A DNA stretch of 39,201 nucleotides from Coriobacteriales bacterium (GCA_031279835.1 JAITHV010000125.1:1-39201), one strand, 5' to 3'; shown: positions 9,103-18,300, counted from the stretch's first letter. Notes: a model not told the origin generated them from the letters alone. Numbers and translations are program-made.

Positions 9103-12100
9103 CTAGGTACTATGCTTGTCGCCGCTCAGGACGCTTTTCCCGTCACCTTCGGCCCTGCGCCTGCGTCTATGGCTCAGACCGCTCAATAGCGCCACTGCTC
9201 CTATGAGCGTTCCGCCAGTGAACAGCACGGTGAGGACAAAGGCGTTGTCGCCCGTTTTGGGAAAACTGGTTCCCGTGCCGCGTGACACCTTGGGCTCTAC
9301 CGTTGGCGTGTCGGCGCCAAACGTCATCATGAAGGGGCTGATCACTGTAGTGATGACATTGTCGACTGCATCGTCTGTGAGCACGTAGTTGCGTGCAATA
9401 TGCGCTGAGGCACTGGAGACGATCTCATCGGGTGGCAGCATTTCGCCTGGGCAGACCACCAAATAATATGCCGGATACAGCCCTTGTGCCAACGATGCCT
9501 GCGCAAGTGACGATTCAACGGGGCCTTTCTGTGCACTGCTGCCCTTGGCCTCGGCACCCCAGGGCATAGTGGACGACAAGAGGTAGGGACTCCAGTCGAG
9601 CGGGGACTTCCAGACCTGCTGCTGAGGCACTGCGGCGTTGTCGGTGGTAAAACCGACCTCCACAGAACCATATTCATAGCGTACGCCGGTGACATACTCC
9701 CCTGCTGCCAGACCAAGGTCTGCCGTCGCAAGATGAGTGGTGCGCGTAGTTGGCAAGTCCTGCGCCCAAAGCTGCCAGCCTGAAGACGAGAAGCGCTGTG
9801 CGTTCTCGGGGTTATGGCGGTTTGCAGGATTGGTAGACATTGCGCTCGCTCGTGAATAGATGACGTCTGGGTCACTCAGATTCGTACGGTACCAGAGGTT
9901 CATAGCGCCATCTGTGTCGCCATAAACCACCGGAGTCCAGAGTTGCGTGAGGCGCACTTGTCCCGAAAGCGCGTTTTCCATTGGGTCGATGACAGTGAAC
10001 TCATCGGCGCGCACATTCGAGGTAGAGCGGAACCCCACTTTGTACGCAAACTCCTCAGTGCCGACATTGTTAATCTTCAGGTAGTCTTTCTCAAGTGTCT
10101 TGAACGCCGCTGAAGTAACATTTATGGTGTCCTTGCGCACCTCGCACGAGATCTGTATGAGGCTGTCGTAGAACACTTGGACCTCGCCAGTAGAGTCTTT
10201 GTCTAGCACAAAGACGTGCGGCTCACCACCTGTCTCCTCATATGAGGCATAAGCTTGGTTGGGCTGTGTCTCGCGCAGCTGATAGACCCCAAAGGAAAGC
10301 CCACCGAACTCGACTTTTCCGTCTGCCCCGGTGAGAACGCGGTCTGTGACCGGCGCCCATAAAGGGTCGTCAGCGGCTATGGCCCCAAGATCGCAGTCGA
10401 CGCGCCCTTCGAGCACCGGTACCGGGTAGCGAAGGAGCTCGAACTCAGTGTTTGGCAGGGGGGCCTTGGTGTCAGCGTCTAGCTTGATCCCCGTTTGCGT
10501 GACACGGCGATGATCAAAGAAGGTGACCGCGACGACAGTCTCCTCATCCGCTACCATAAAGCACGTCTCAGGGGGAAGCCCTTCCTCTGCCCGCTCCATG
10601 TACTCTGGGTTCGCGCGAGTCTCCACCACTTTGTAAGAACCAGCCTCTACCGGCGCAAAGGACGCGGTGCCATCTGCACCCGTGAGCTTGGTCTCGAGCA
10701 GCTGCCAGTCGCCTGCCTCTGGCACAGACTCCCTGAACAGGGCGAACTCGGTGTTGGGCACAGCCTCTTTTGTCGCTGCGTCAAGTTTGCTGACTACCAG
10801 GGAGCGCGACGTGTTGTCAAGCGTGATGACGATTCGGCCTGACGCAGGAGTGACCTCGAACAAGACGCTGCGCTCCTGTTCACCAGGAACAACATAGAAG
10901 GGGTTGGGGTATTCCTCGGTAAGCCGGTAGCTGCCGATTGCAAGCGGCGAGAAGAGCGCGGTGCCGTCGGAGCCAGTTTCTTTTGCCGCCACCTGCTGCC
11001 AGTCGCCTGCCCCTTTGGCCGACTCGCGCGAAAGGCTGAACCCGGTGCCGGGGATTGGCGCACCCGTCTCATGGTCGAGTTTGACTACCTCTGCCTCGTG
11101 AGGCTGCTCGACGACGACAAGCGCGTTGAGGCGGCTCACTGAGTCTTGCGCGATGCCGTCAGTCGACAGGGTTCGAACGAGCTTCCCGTTGGCGTCTTGC
11201 CGGACCATGAGCACCGACACAGGGTTGGGGTCGGGAAGCAGGTAGGCGTCAGGTGCCTTTGACTCCTGTATGAGCATGGTGCCGAGAGGAATTGTCAAAT
11301 TATGATCGCTGTCAAAGTATAGCTCGTCACCAGAGACTTGTGAGGACTTGCTAAAGTAGGCGTACCCGCCATCCCCAGTCTCGAACACCCAGGTCCTCGT
11401 CGGCTGGCCTGACGCCTCAGCGGCGGCTGCCGTGTGGTAGTAGCCGTCAAAGTAGCGCCAGGTGTACTGCGCGCCGGCCAAAGAGCGGCCAGAGCGGTCG
11501 TCAAGGCCGCCCGCCTTCCCCGTCACCGCATCGAGCTTTTGGACGTGCATGGGCGCTGGGTCGCCGACGGGCTGCTCAGGCACTGCTCCGTCATTGACCA
11601 AGGCGGGGCTGTTGGCCGCAGTGAGGCTCACCTCGTATACTGCGGGATCAAGCGCGTACCCCTGGGAGGCGACGACCTCCTTGACGTGATAGACGCCGAA
11701 GTACAGCTCGCCAGACGTGGCCTTGCCCGAGCCGTCGGTGACGAGCGTGCCGACGCGCCCTGTGTCTTGGTGTGCTTCGGCTTTGCTGGCATATACTCCA
11801 TATGTGGCACCAGTCAGGCTGTAGCATGCGTTGTCGCTCGTTATGGACGTGACGGCCGATCGTTTGGCGAGTGTAAGGCGGCCTTTCTTTGGCGCGTCGA
11901 GGGCATCGATGAACTGCTCGGAGGCAGCTCCTGCCGTGAACTTGCGCCAGCCTTCGTTGCCGTTTTGGTAGTCTGGGCTCGGGCTTACCTCGCGCCACTC
12001 GTACTCGGCCCCGACACGCAGCGCCGCCGGCGCCCAGTCTGTGTAGGTGCACGGCCTGCCCCCCGCTCCTTCATTCAGAGCGTAGCGCGTCGTGAGCGTC

Positions 12101-13524
12101 GCGAGCACGGTCTTGTCTGCTCCACGCAGCTGAAAGACCGTGCCCATGGTCGAGTAGGACGGGTTGTGGTCGGTCGCTGGGTCGGCCGAGTACTTGCCAA
12201 AGCGAACCTTGGGAAAGACCCAACGTATGCCCACAGAAACGTCCCCGAGATACTGATAGCTTTGTTTTGCTGGATTCTCGACATCATAGATATGGGTCGC
12301 CTTGGCCGTGTACCAGGCAATCCCCGCTGCCTCGTCAAGCCAATCAAGCGAAAAGGCGACCGGTCCCCAGTTGCGCGTGCCCGGTCCCAGCGGCCCTGCC
12401 AAAAACGCGTCGTCAGGCCACAGCCAATGGGTCGGGCCCGAGCCGTCAAGGCACATGAGTCGCCCGTCGTCGAAGGCCGGCGCGTTGGAGCCCCATGACG
12501 CGATCTCAAATCCGTCATTCGTCTGAAGGTGGCCTTGGTGATAGGCGACCGGGACTGTGCCAGCGTTATAGTCCGTTGCGACTGCGCACTCAAACGTGCC
12601 GTAGATTTTCTGAGGCGGCGCACCCGTGCCCGGCTTGCCCGTCGTGCTGTTGGTGAGCGGAGTCGAGACGCCAAAGGGCATGATGGCCTCAGGACCGGAT
12701 CGTGTTGAACGGGCCTGCGGCAACACATTCAAAGCTGCGTCATCTGCCAGTATGTTAGGCAACGGTATTGCTATGACAACAGTTGTTGCCACTGCACAAA
12801 ATGAAGTCGTGCTGCCTGTGTCCTGCTCAAAAAAGAACACTGCGTCGTAGTACGCGCGCCCGGCAAGCGTGTCGAGATTCTTGAGCGATAGGCACGAGCC
12901 GTCTGATGACTGAGACCGCACGGGCAAAGCGGCAGTGGGAGTCAGTATCTCTGCGTCTTCGCTGTCAAAGCGAGGGGTCTCAACGCCAAACGAGACGAGT
13001 CCCGGCTGAGTCACCGCGCCCGCCACGCGCCCTTCCTTCACAGCCTCGACCGTAAGCGTCGCAGTATTCCAAAGCTCGTTTGAAGGTGCGCTGTTGGGCG
13101 CGGCAGGATGTGCCCGAGCATCAAGCGCCTTCTGGTGCTTGTCGGTAAGCCAAACAGGGCTCTCGACAGCGGGCGTGCCGTCGCCATCTTGCCTTACGAC
13201 CTTGTCAGGCACCGCCACATCTGGCGTGGGTCGTGTGGCTTCCTGCTGGTTTGGCTGAGAGCCGTCATTTGTCTCGCCAGCCTGTTCGACGGTCGCAGAA
13301 GGCTCTTCTTCTTCCTCGCCTGCCGCATGAGGTATCGCGACGTTTTTTACTCGTTGCAGGGCGGTGCCCGGCTCAAGCTGTTGCTGCGCAGCAACAGCTT
13401 GTTCTTCCGAGGGGACCGCGCCGACGTCGTCGGCCAGCGCAGGCGCTACAGGTATAGACGCCATCACCAGGACCGTTGCCAGTGCAATGCTTAAGACGAT
13501 CTTCTTGAAGCTGTTTTTGACCAT
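9103..13524 (-). CDS. Large LPXTG-type surface adhesin / pilin-like protein with SpaA (Cna-B-like) domains
   Basis: A 1473-residue cell-wall protein. A signal peptide (1-31) ends at PALADD. Residues about 100-540 form a unique N-terminal region containing FECAVATDY and RLMCLDGSGP. Five SpaA-like beta-sandwich domains follow, beginning near residues 551 (LTLAKRSAVTS), 663 (KLDAVTGKAGG), 815 (KLDHETGAPIPGTGF), 911 (KLDAATKEAVPNTEF) and 1013 (KLDADTKAPLPNTEF); the lysine after V/S/I and the E in the TE/VE loops are the usual isopeptide partners. A further domain occupies about 1130-1400. The C-terminus has the sortase motif FPKTG, a membrane helix and a basic tail (HRRRRR). A strong ribosome binding site precedes ATG 13524. 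It probably projects from the cell and mediates adhesion; whether it polymerises as a pilus is unclear, and no sortase gene is in the window. Confidence 0.88.
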   Translation of the reverse strand: MVKNSFKKIVLSIALATVLVMASIPVAPALADDVGAVPSEEQAVAAQQQLEPGTALQRVKNVAIPHAAGEEEEEPSATVEQAGETNDGSQPNQQEATRPTPDVAVPDKVVRQDGDGTPAVESPVWLTDKHQKALDARAHPAAPNSAPSNELWNTATLTVEAVKEGRVAGAVTQPGLVSFGVETPRFDSEDAEILTPTAALPVRSQSSDGSCLSLKNLDTLAGRAYYDAVFFFEQDTGSTTSFCAVATTVVIAIPLPNILADDAALNVLPQARSTRSGPEAIMPFGVSTPLTNSTTGKPGTGAPPQKIYGTFECAVATDYNAGTVPVAYHQGHLQTNDGFEIASWGSNAPAFDDGRLMCLDGSGPTHWLWPDDAFLAGPLGPGTRNWGPVAFSLDWLDEAAGIAWYTAKATHIYDVENPAKQSYQYLGDVSVGIRWVFPKVRFGKYSADPATDHNPSYSTMGTVFQLRGADKTVLATLTTRYALNEGAGGRPCTYTDWAPAALRVGAEYEWREVSPSPDYQNGNEGWRKFTAGAASEQFIDALDAPKKGRLTLAKRSAVTSITSDNACYSLTGATYGVYASKAEAHQDTGRVGTLVTDGSGKATSGELYFGVYHVKEVVASQGYALDPAVYEVSLTAANSPALVNDGAVPEQPVGDPAPMHVQKLDAVTGKAGGLDDRSGRSLAGAQYTWRYFDGYYHTAAAAEASGQPTRTWVFETGDGGYAYFSKSSQVSGDELYFDSDHNLTIPLGTMLIQESKAPDAYLLPDPNPVSVLMVRQDANGKLVRTLSTDGIAQDSVSRLNALVVVEQPHEAEVVKLDHETGAPIPGTGFSLSRESAKGAGDWQQVAAKETGSDGTALFSPLAIGSYRLTEEYPNPFYVVPGEQERSVLFEVTPASGRIVITLDNTSRSLVVSKLDAATKEAVPNTEFALFRESVPEAGDWQLLETKLTGADGTASFAPVEAGSYKVVETRANPEYMERAEEGLPPETCFMVADEETVVAVTFFDHRRVTQTGIKLDADTKAPLPNTEFELLRYPVPVLEGRVDCDLGAIAADDPLWAPVTDRVLTGADGKVEFGGLSFGVYQLRETQPNQAYASYEETGGEPHVFVLDKDSTGEVQVFYDSLIQISCEVRKDTINVTSAAFKTLEKDYLKINNVGTEEFAYKVGFRSTSNVRADEFTVIDPMENALSGQVRLTQLWTPVVYGDTDGAMNLWYRTNLSDPDVIYSRASAMSTNPANRHNPENAQRFSSSGWQLWAQDLPTTRTTHLATADLGLAAGEYVTGVRYEYGSVEVGFTTDNAAVPQQQVWKSPLDWSPYLLSSTMPWGAEAKGSSAQKGPVESSLAQASLAQGLYPAYYLVVCPGEMLPPDEIVSSASAHIARNYVLTDDAVDNVITTVISPFMMTFGADTPTVEPKVSRGTGTSFPKTGDNAFVLTVLFTGGTLIGAVALLSGLSHRRRRRAEGDGKSVLSGDKHST

Positions 13525-13593
13525 GGTTCTCCTCTCCTTGCCGTATACAGTCCCGCCAGACGCTCAGGGCATATGCCTTGCTTGTCGCGGGTC

Positions 13594-14421
13594 TTACTGC
13601 CAGTACCCTTCGTGGTGCACGTTGTGCGAGGTGTCTACCCAGACGTCCACCTTGTCGTCCCAAGCATCATCAATCATATATGTTTCATAGCCTATAACAT
13701 CTCCTGTAAAGTAGTTATAGTGCTTAGTCTCTTCATTGTGCGGGGTTATCGAACCAGCAATGGTAAACCCGCAGGTTAGGCATCTCGCGCCGATTATTGG
13801 ACGCTCACCCCATAGGGCTTCATAATGGACGACGGTGGTCTCCCAGTGGCCCTCGGTGACCCATTCGTCTCGTGGCGGTATCCAGACCCGTGATGGCTGC
13901 ACGACGCCTCCTTTGTCGCCGCCGCTCGGAGCAGTGGCATTTGAGTCGTTCTTGTCAGGGGTGCCTGCGCCTGGCTTGCTGTTCTCGGCAGGCACAGGTC
14001 TTTCTGGCGTGCTCGGAGCCTGAACGCTGGCAGGCGACGATGCGCCCTTGTCTCGAGTGCCCGTGTTGAGCGACGCACTGGCAGCATGGGCTACGTCTGC
14101 CGTGTGAGGCATGCTAGCATACTGCGTGAGTTCTTCTGGCGCGGGCTCAATAGGCCCAGCAGGGTCCTGGTTGTTGCCGTCGCCCAACACCGAGCTCGAC
14201 AAGTCTTCTGCCCTAATCTGCGTGACAGGCGATACTATGCGTGACATGCTGCTGAGAGGAGTGCGGCCGTCAGGGAACACCTCATACTCCCGCGATCCTG
14301 AAGCGGCAGACATGACGACAATTATCGTCACAAGCCCCGCCGCCGCCACAAGGAGCGAAACTGCTTTGCCAATAGTCAAGAGCCTCTTGTCGCTCTGTGT
14401 GCCGTCAATGCTGCGCTTCAT
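13594..14421 (-). CDS. Membrane-anchored surface protein with a C-terminal C2H2-like motif, unknown function
   Basis: A 275-residue protein with a single membrane helix near the N-terminus (about 19-40), a long disordered linker rich in Pro, Ala, Ser and Gly (about 65-175), and a compact C-terminal domain of about 95 residues. That domain begins at WIPPRDEWVTEGHWETTVVH and carries C214-x2-C217-x10-H228-x5-H234, a spacing that could hold a zinc ion, followed by paired aromatic strands (YETYMIDDAWDDK) and YW at the end. I have seen similar His/Cys repeat domains in gut Gram-positive surface proteins, but no function is established. Its ATG overlaps the stop of the upstream gene (ATGA). It precedes the adhesin gene by 69 bases. 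Confidence 0.72.
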   Translation of the reverse strand: MKRSIDGTQSDKRLLTIGKAVSLLVAAAGLVTIIVVMSAASGSREYEVFPDGRTPLSSMSRIVSPVTQIRAEDLSSSVLGDGNNQDPAGPIEPAPEELTQYASMPHTADVAHAASASLNTGTRDKGASSPASVQAPSTPERPVPAENSKPGAGTPDKNDSNATAPSGGDKGGVVQPSRVWIPPRDEWVTEGHWETTVVHYEALWGERPIIGARCLTCGFTIAGSITPHNEETKHYNYFTGDVIGYETYMIDDAWDDKVDVWVDTSHNVHHEGYWQ

Positions 14422-15587
14422 GCGGCACCTCCTTCTGCGCTAGTCGGCAAACATGCGTCGAGGGATGATTCCTCTGCGAGCAACCCGCTGCTTGCAAGAG
14501 CTAACAACCGTTGCTGAAGATCTATCTCTCGTTCAAGCGGAATGATCATCATGTGGCGACCTCTCCACACAATTGACATGACCCCCTGCTTGGCTGCTAA
14601 CGAGGGCTTGACCCGAAGTTGGTGCGACTCCTCAAGTGACGTGAGCGCACATTGGTCGGGTATGACAAACGTTGCAACACCCTTTTGAATCCGCACATGC
14701 TTACGACAAACAGTACGCGAAGCCTCTTGAGGACCGACTGCCACAAGGCGCACGTTCCAGTAGCGTGCGAGGATCAACAATGCCAAAGCCCCAAGCAGCA
14801 CGACCAACACCGCCATAGCGACCGCCTGTGACCAAACAGGCTCTGGCGCGGGGCTATTCGCAACCTGTGGCGCGGCCAAAGTGGACACTTGCACAAGGGG
14901 AGGTGAAGCAGGCAGCGGTTTTTCTTCTGTCTGTCCGACCTCGGGCAGCAAGCGCGATACCGTTCCCTCATAGGTCGCGGTAACAGTCACATAATCGCTG
15001 ACAAGCTCGCGCTCAAGGCCTCGATAGGTGACAGCAGCGGTGTATCCGAGAGGTCGCCCCGACTCGTCGTAGCCTTCATGCTCCCAGGTCACGGCCGTCA
15101 TCTCGAGAACAGCGTTCGTGCGCGCACCCGCATATGCAGCATCTGCAATTTCATACTCTCGAAGTTGAGGTATATAGAGAATGTCTGGATTTGGTTGATT
15201 TTTGTAAAACGCCTCGCGTTCGACTTGCCGCTCATCAACTCGATAGGACACTTCACAGGTAATCCCAATACGATCAAGGTACCCGTCATAGCCATCGTCT
15301 GAATAGCGCATAGATGGTGTAAACATTTGTGTTAGATATTCTTCGCCACGTTGATATATTTCATTAGTCACTATTTGACTCTGACTCATTGTGCGCGAAA
15401 CGCTCTCGGTACGGTCAGATGAAGGGTTTGAAGGAGTTTCAGCATACGCTAAATTCACAGGTAAAATACATATTAGCAGCAATATCACTACAATTAGATA
15501 ACATCCCCCAAGCACTCGATAGGGAAAAAATGACCCACTAAAATATACGTTCCTACAGTGGTTAGGTAGAGTGCGGTTGCCATCCAT
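14418..15587 (-). CDS. Signal-peptide protein with a second membrane helix, unknown function (first gene of surface operon)
   Basis: A 389-residue protein I do not recognise. A signal peptide or first helix covers residues 25-49 (ending VNLAYA). An extracytoplasmic domain of about 200 residues follows, with many Tyr, Glu and Thr residues and only one cysteine (C111). A second helix lies at 253-275 (AMAVLVVLLGALALLILA), leaving a cytoplasmic domain of about 110 residues. The N-terminal part of the gene is noticeably AT-richer than the rest. A GAGAGGA ribosome binding site precedes ATG 15587. Co-transcription with the zinc-finger-like protein, the adhesin and the regulator suggests a role in presenting or sensing the surface protein; that is inference. 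Confidence 0.7.
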   Translation of the reverse strand: MDGNRTLPNHCRNVYFSGSFFPYRVLGGCYLIVVILLLICILPVNLAYAETPSNPSSDRTESVSRTMSQSQIVTNEIYQRGEEYLTQMFTPSMRYSDDGYDGYLDRIGITCEVSYRVDERQVEREAFYKNQPNPDILYIPQLREYEIADAAYAGARTNAVLEMTAVTWEHEGYDESGRPLGYTAAVTYRGLERELVSDYVTVTATYEGTVSRLLPEVGQTEEKPLPASPPLVQVSTLAAPQVANSPAPEPVWSQAVAMAVLVVLLGALALLILARYWNVRLVAVGPQEASRTVCRKHVRIQKGVATFVIPDQCALTSLEESHQLRVKPSLAAKQGVMSIVWRGRHMMIIPLEREIDLQQRLLALASSGLLAEESSLDACLPTSAEGGAA

Positions 15588-15912
15588 AGCTAATCCTCTC
15601 CATTGGACAATAAAACGCTTGCTAACCGTCAGGCATTGACGTATACTAGCACAGGATTTTCAATAAGTCCATGAAATCTTGACATATTTCTAACTTTTTT
15701 GAGAGGAGAATTCGATGTGCTATCAGGTATGCTAGATATGGTGGTGCTGAGTGCTGCCTTGCACTACGGGTCACGCATTGCTCGGCAATGGCTCTGTGGG
15801 GCTGCGGGCGCCACATACGTATTATTAGACGGCCGTATTCATTGTTCCGGCTAGCCGGATGATTTCGACCATGGACGACTGCCGTGTCTGACCAGAGCGA
15901 AGGTGTTCGACG
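15588..15912. promoter_or_regulatory. Divergent intergenic region between the surface operon and the coiled-coil gene
   Basis: A 325-base region that must hold promoters for both directions. It is AT-rich near 15600-15720. It contains a perfect 14-base palindrome centred on CTAG (TCCGGCTAGCCGGA, 15846-15859) 53 bases before the ATG at 15913, and an inverted repeat CATTGC/GCAATG with a three-base loop (15776-15790). Both are candidate operator sites. I could not place -35/-10 boxes with good spacing. The small open frame on the minus strand here has no coding look. Confidence 0.4.
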
Positions 15913-16878
15913 ATGATATACAAAGGACGCAATAACAATTTGTACCTTTACGAGGTGACCGAACAAGACCTATTGGTCCCCAGCGAGCTTTCTCAACAAT
16001 ACAAGGCAGGCAATGTGCTTGTGTTCTCCAGTAAGAAGCAGGTTGAGCTGGGACAAGAACTGATTCGTGCTGACGACATGGAGGCGGCGTACGAGTTCCT
16101 CGAGAACAGCGACGGGTATCTTTACGAGAGCGTCAAGTCGATGCAGAAGCGAATCGCTGACCTCGAGCATCGAATCGTCCTTCGAGACAACCTTCTTGGG
16201 GAGCTCAACGATGACCTGCTGAGCCAGCAAGAGACAAACGGCGTTCTAATCGCATTTTTAAAAAAGGCGCAGTCTCAGCTCAAAGCCGGGGAGTTGAGCC
16301 GCAACGAGCTCGTCGACGACTTACAGCAAGTGAGCGCCGAGACACACACGATAGGGATTGCCCTTGAGCGCTCTCTTGAAGAAAAGGAGCAGCTTCAGGC
16401 GGAATTGGCAAAGCTCATCACCGACCTCCTTGACCTCAACTGCCAAAACGACGACCTCAAGAGGCAGTTGTCCGAGCTTCGCACGATCGGTGAGGGGGAC
16501 GGCCCACAAAAGGGGCCAGAACCAACAAGCAATGTTCAAGAAATGCCTGTGCCTCATGACAATATGCTCAGCAAGGCCGCAGTGCCTCAACTTGGCACTT
16601 GCGAGCTGGCAGTGGAGCCATATTCACGCGAACGCGCACAGATGGTAACGATGACGTCTGGCAAGCAGGTGCATGTGTTTCATGAATTTGGGACGCCTCC
16701 CCGCCGAAGCGCCCGTTCATGGGCATCGCTGACCGTTCGCATGCTTCTGCGCGCCGCCTTAATAACCACCGCAGTCATGGTGACGTTCGTGCTTCTCAGC
16801 GTCTTTGCAACCGCTCAACTCAACGGCATCAGCATAGGCGAGGCTCTTGACAAGCTCGCCCTATTGCTCAAGCTCTAG
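15913..16878 (+). CDS. Coiled-coil protein with C-terminal membrane anchor, unknown function
   Basis: A 321-residue protein with a small N-terminal domain (about 1-70, starting MIYKGRNNNLYLYEVTEQDL), a long heptad-repeat coiled coil (about 75-200, rich in Leu, Glu, Gln, Lys), a linker, and one membrane helix at about 277-303 followed by a short amphipathic tail. It looks like a tail-anchored cytoplasmic coiled-coil protein. A GAAGGTG site precedes the ATG. It is transcribed divergently from the adhesin operon, from a region with a perfect palindrome, so the two may share regulation. No enzyme motif is visible and I cannot assign a function. Confidence 0.72.
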   Translation: MIYKGRNNNLYLYEVTEQDLLVPSELSQQYKAGNVLVFSSKKQVELGQELIRADDMEAAYEFLENSDGYLYESVKSMQKRIADLEHRIVLRDNLLGELNDDLLSQQETNGVLIAFLKKAQSQLKAGELSRNELVDDLQQVSAETHTIGIALERSLEEKEQLQAELAKLITDLLDLNCQNDDLKRQLSELRTIGEGDGPQKGPEPTSNVQEMPVPHDNMLSKAAVPQLGTCELAVEPYSRERAQMVTMTSGKQVHVFHEFGTPPRRSARSWASLTVRMLLRAALITTAVMVTFVLLSVFATAQLNGISIGEALDKLALLLKL

Positions 16879-16928
16879 TCTGTCGTCGCGTCCTATTTGG
16901 TTTCGTTCATTCAGCACAAGACTAAGGA

Positions 16929-16983
16929 GTGCCGCTTCTCCTCGGCACACAAACGAGAGGCCCCCCCACAACGGAGGGGCCTC
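16929..16983. terminator. Two adjacent hairpins between convergent genes, probable bidirectional terminator
   Basis: GAGGCCCC (16957-16964) pairs with GGGGCCTC (16976-16983) over an 11-base loop, and GTGCCG (16929-16934) pairs with CGGCAC (16943-16948). They lie between the ends of the coiled-coil gene (16878, plus) and the superoxide reductase gene (17045, minus). No clear T tract follows on either strand, so termination efficiency is uncertain. Confidence 0.5.
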
Positions 16984-17044
16984 GCTCATGACATCGCCTG
17001 GCAATGACACACCAGCAACACTATGCAGCACAATGCTCTTTTAC

Positions 17045-17419
17045 CTATGCGCGGGCTTCCCACAAGCCATGTAGGTTACAAAGGGCCTGCGCCACAATCT
17101 GGGCGTCACTGTTGTCGACGACAAGCTCGAGCTCAGGCTTGTCAGTGGGACCAAAATGAACGTCGCTTGCCAGTTCGCCGCCGACAAACACGCGAATCCA
17201 CTCGATCAAATGCTCTTCGGTCTGTGGGTGCGCGATGTTCTTAAGTCCGATGGACACCTTGACAAGACGCCCGGCTTCCTGATTGGCCACCTCGATGCAA
17301 GGGGTATGCTTTAGCTCAAAGTCGGTAGCAGAATCGATGTCTTTTATACAGTGCACTTCCTGTGCGACACCATCATTGACCTCAAGGTTGGCATTATCGT
17401 ACTCAGCTAAGTCACTCAT
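17045..17419 (-). CDS. Superoxide reductase (neelaredoxin / desulfoferrodoxin-like, one-iron type)
   Basis: A 124-residue cytoplasmic protein that would reduce superoxide to hydrogen peroxide without releasing oxygen, a defence of anaerobes. The iron ligands of the active site are all placed as in one-iron superoxide reductases: H38 (KHTP), H64 and H70 (six apart, in IAHPQTEEHLIEWI), C114 and H117 (CNLHGLW). There is no N-terminal desulforedoxin-type FeCys4 centre; instead a 30-residue acidic leader precedes the core. The glutamate that usually lies two residues before the first histidine is shifted to three before it. GGAG precedes the ATG at 17419. It sits beside the oxygen-sensitive molybdenum/iron-sulfur island, divergent from its first gene. 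Confidence 0.85.
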   Translation of the reverse strand: MSDLAEYDNANLEVNDGVAQEVHCIKDIDSATDFELKHTPCIEVANQEAGRLVKVSIGLKNIAHPQTEEHLIEWIRVFVGGELASDVHFGPTDKPELELVVDNSDAQIVAQALCNLHGLWEARA

Positions 17420-17479
17420 GATAATTCTCCACTTCTTAGTATACTATTCTGATAGGTGCATAGGCATGTATGCCCTCCA

Positions 17480-17485
17480 ATTATA
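17480..17485 (-). promoter_or_regulatory. Candidate -10 box for the superoxide reductase gene
   Basis: A perfect TATAAT on the minus strand, about 60 bases before the ATG at 17419. The -35 position at a 17-base spacing (ATGGTA) matches the consensus poorly. The inverted repeat GCATA/TATGC (17458-17473) lies just downstream, between this box and the gene. Confidence 0.35.
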
Positions 17486-17543
17486 CCCGTCGTTCAGTGT
17501 GGTACCATAGCATGTCTCTTACCGTTTGACGACAGGTCTTCTT

Positions 17544-18281
17544 GTGACAACACGCACACACACGCCCCCCCACCCCAGCCCTGTGCGCCTTGCGGCGCTT
17601 ATCCCCGCTGCTGGCCTCTCATCGCGCATGGGCACGTTCAAGCCTCTGGAACCAGTCGCTGGCCGGCCATTGATCCAATGGACCATCGAGTCAGTTTGGG
17701 CGGGCGGAGTCTCCCGTGTGTGCGTCGTGCTCGGCCGTCGCGCAAGAGACGTGCGCATGGCACTCGAGGCTGCCGAACTGGCATGTGGTCGTCAAGGCAG
17801 TTTGTACTTTGTTGAGAATATTTCTTATACGACAACAGACATGTTATACTCTTTACAGTTGGGACTAGGCGCCCTACTTGCCAAAACCGACCCTCCTAAT
17901 GCCCTGTTTGTCTTGCCGGGAGACATGGCGGGAGTCTCGCAGACGACCTTCCGCACACTGGCGAAGCGCGCTCAGCATTCTCCAGCCCGTGTCTTGCGCC
18001 CTACATGCAACGGAATCACTGGCCACCCCATCTTGATCCGAAGCGAGTGCCTGAAGCCCGTCCTCGGCTATTCGGGAGAAGGCGGGCTGCGCCAGGCGCT
18101 CGCAGGCCATCCTGTTGAGTCGGTTGAGACAGGCGATATCGGCGTGCTTCTCGACGCTGACGAGCCTGCAGACCTAGAGGTGTTGAGAAAGCATATGGCC
18201 GCTCTGCGCCATGGCAACAGCCAAAATGTTGCCACAGCAGACACAGGTCGTTTGCCTGGCCCACAGGTGCCAACAGTATAG
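17544..18281 (+). CDS. MocA-like molybdenum cofactor nucleotidyltransferase (DVU_1551-family NTP transferase)
   Basis: A protein of about 245 residues with a MobA/MocA nucleotidyltransferase fold. The signature LIPAAGLSSRMGTFKPL and the metal-binding region VLPGDMAG are clear. Relatives transfer CMP to molybdopterin to make the dinucleotide cofactor used by xanthine-oxidase-type enzymes, which fits the oxidoreductase encoded in this island. The start is uncertain: the frame opens with TTG 17526, GTG 17544 follows an ACAGG-like site, and a third GTG occurs at 17580 right before the conserved core. It is the first gene of a two-gene plus-strand unit with the XdhC-like gene, 19 bases downstream. 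Confidence 0.8.
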   Translation: MTTRTHTPPHPSPVRLAALIPAAGLSSRMGTFKPLEPVAGRPLIQWTIESVWAGGVSRVCVVLGRRARDVRMALEAAELACGRQGSLYFVENISYTTTDMLYSLQLGLGALLAKTDPPNALFVLPGDMAGVSQTTFRTLAKRAQHSPARVLRPTCNGITGHPILIRSECLKPVLGYSGEGGLRQALAGHPVESVETGDIGVLLDADEPADLEVLRKHMAALRHGNSQNVATADTGRLPGPQVPTV

Positions 18282-18300
18282 TACCGAGAAAGGAATAAAC

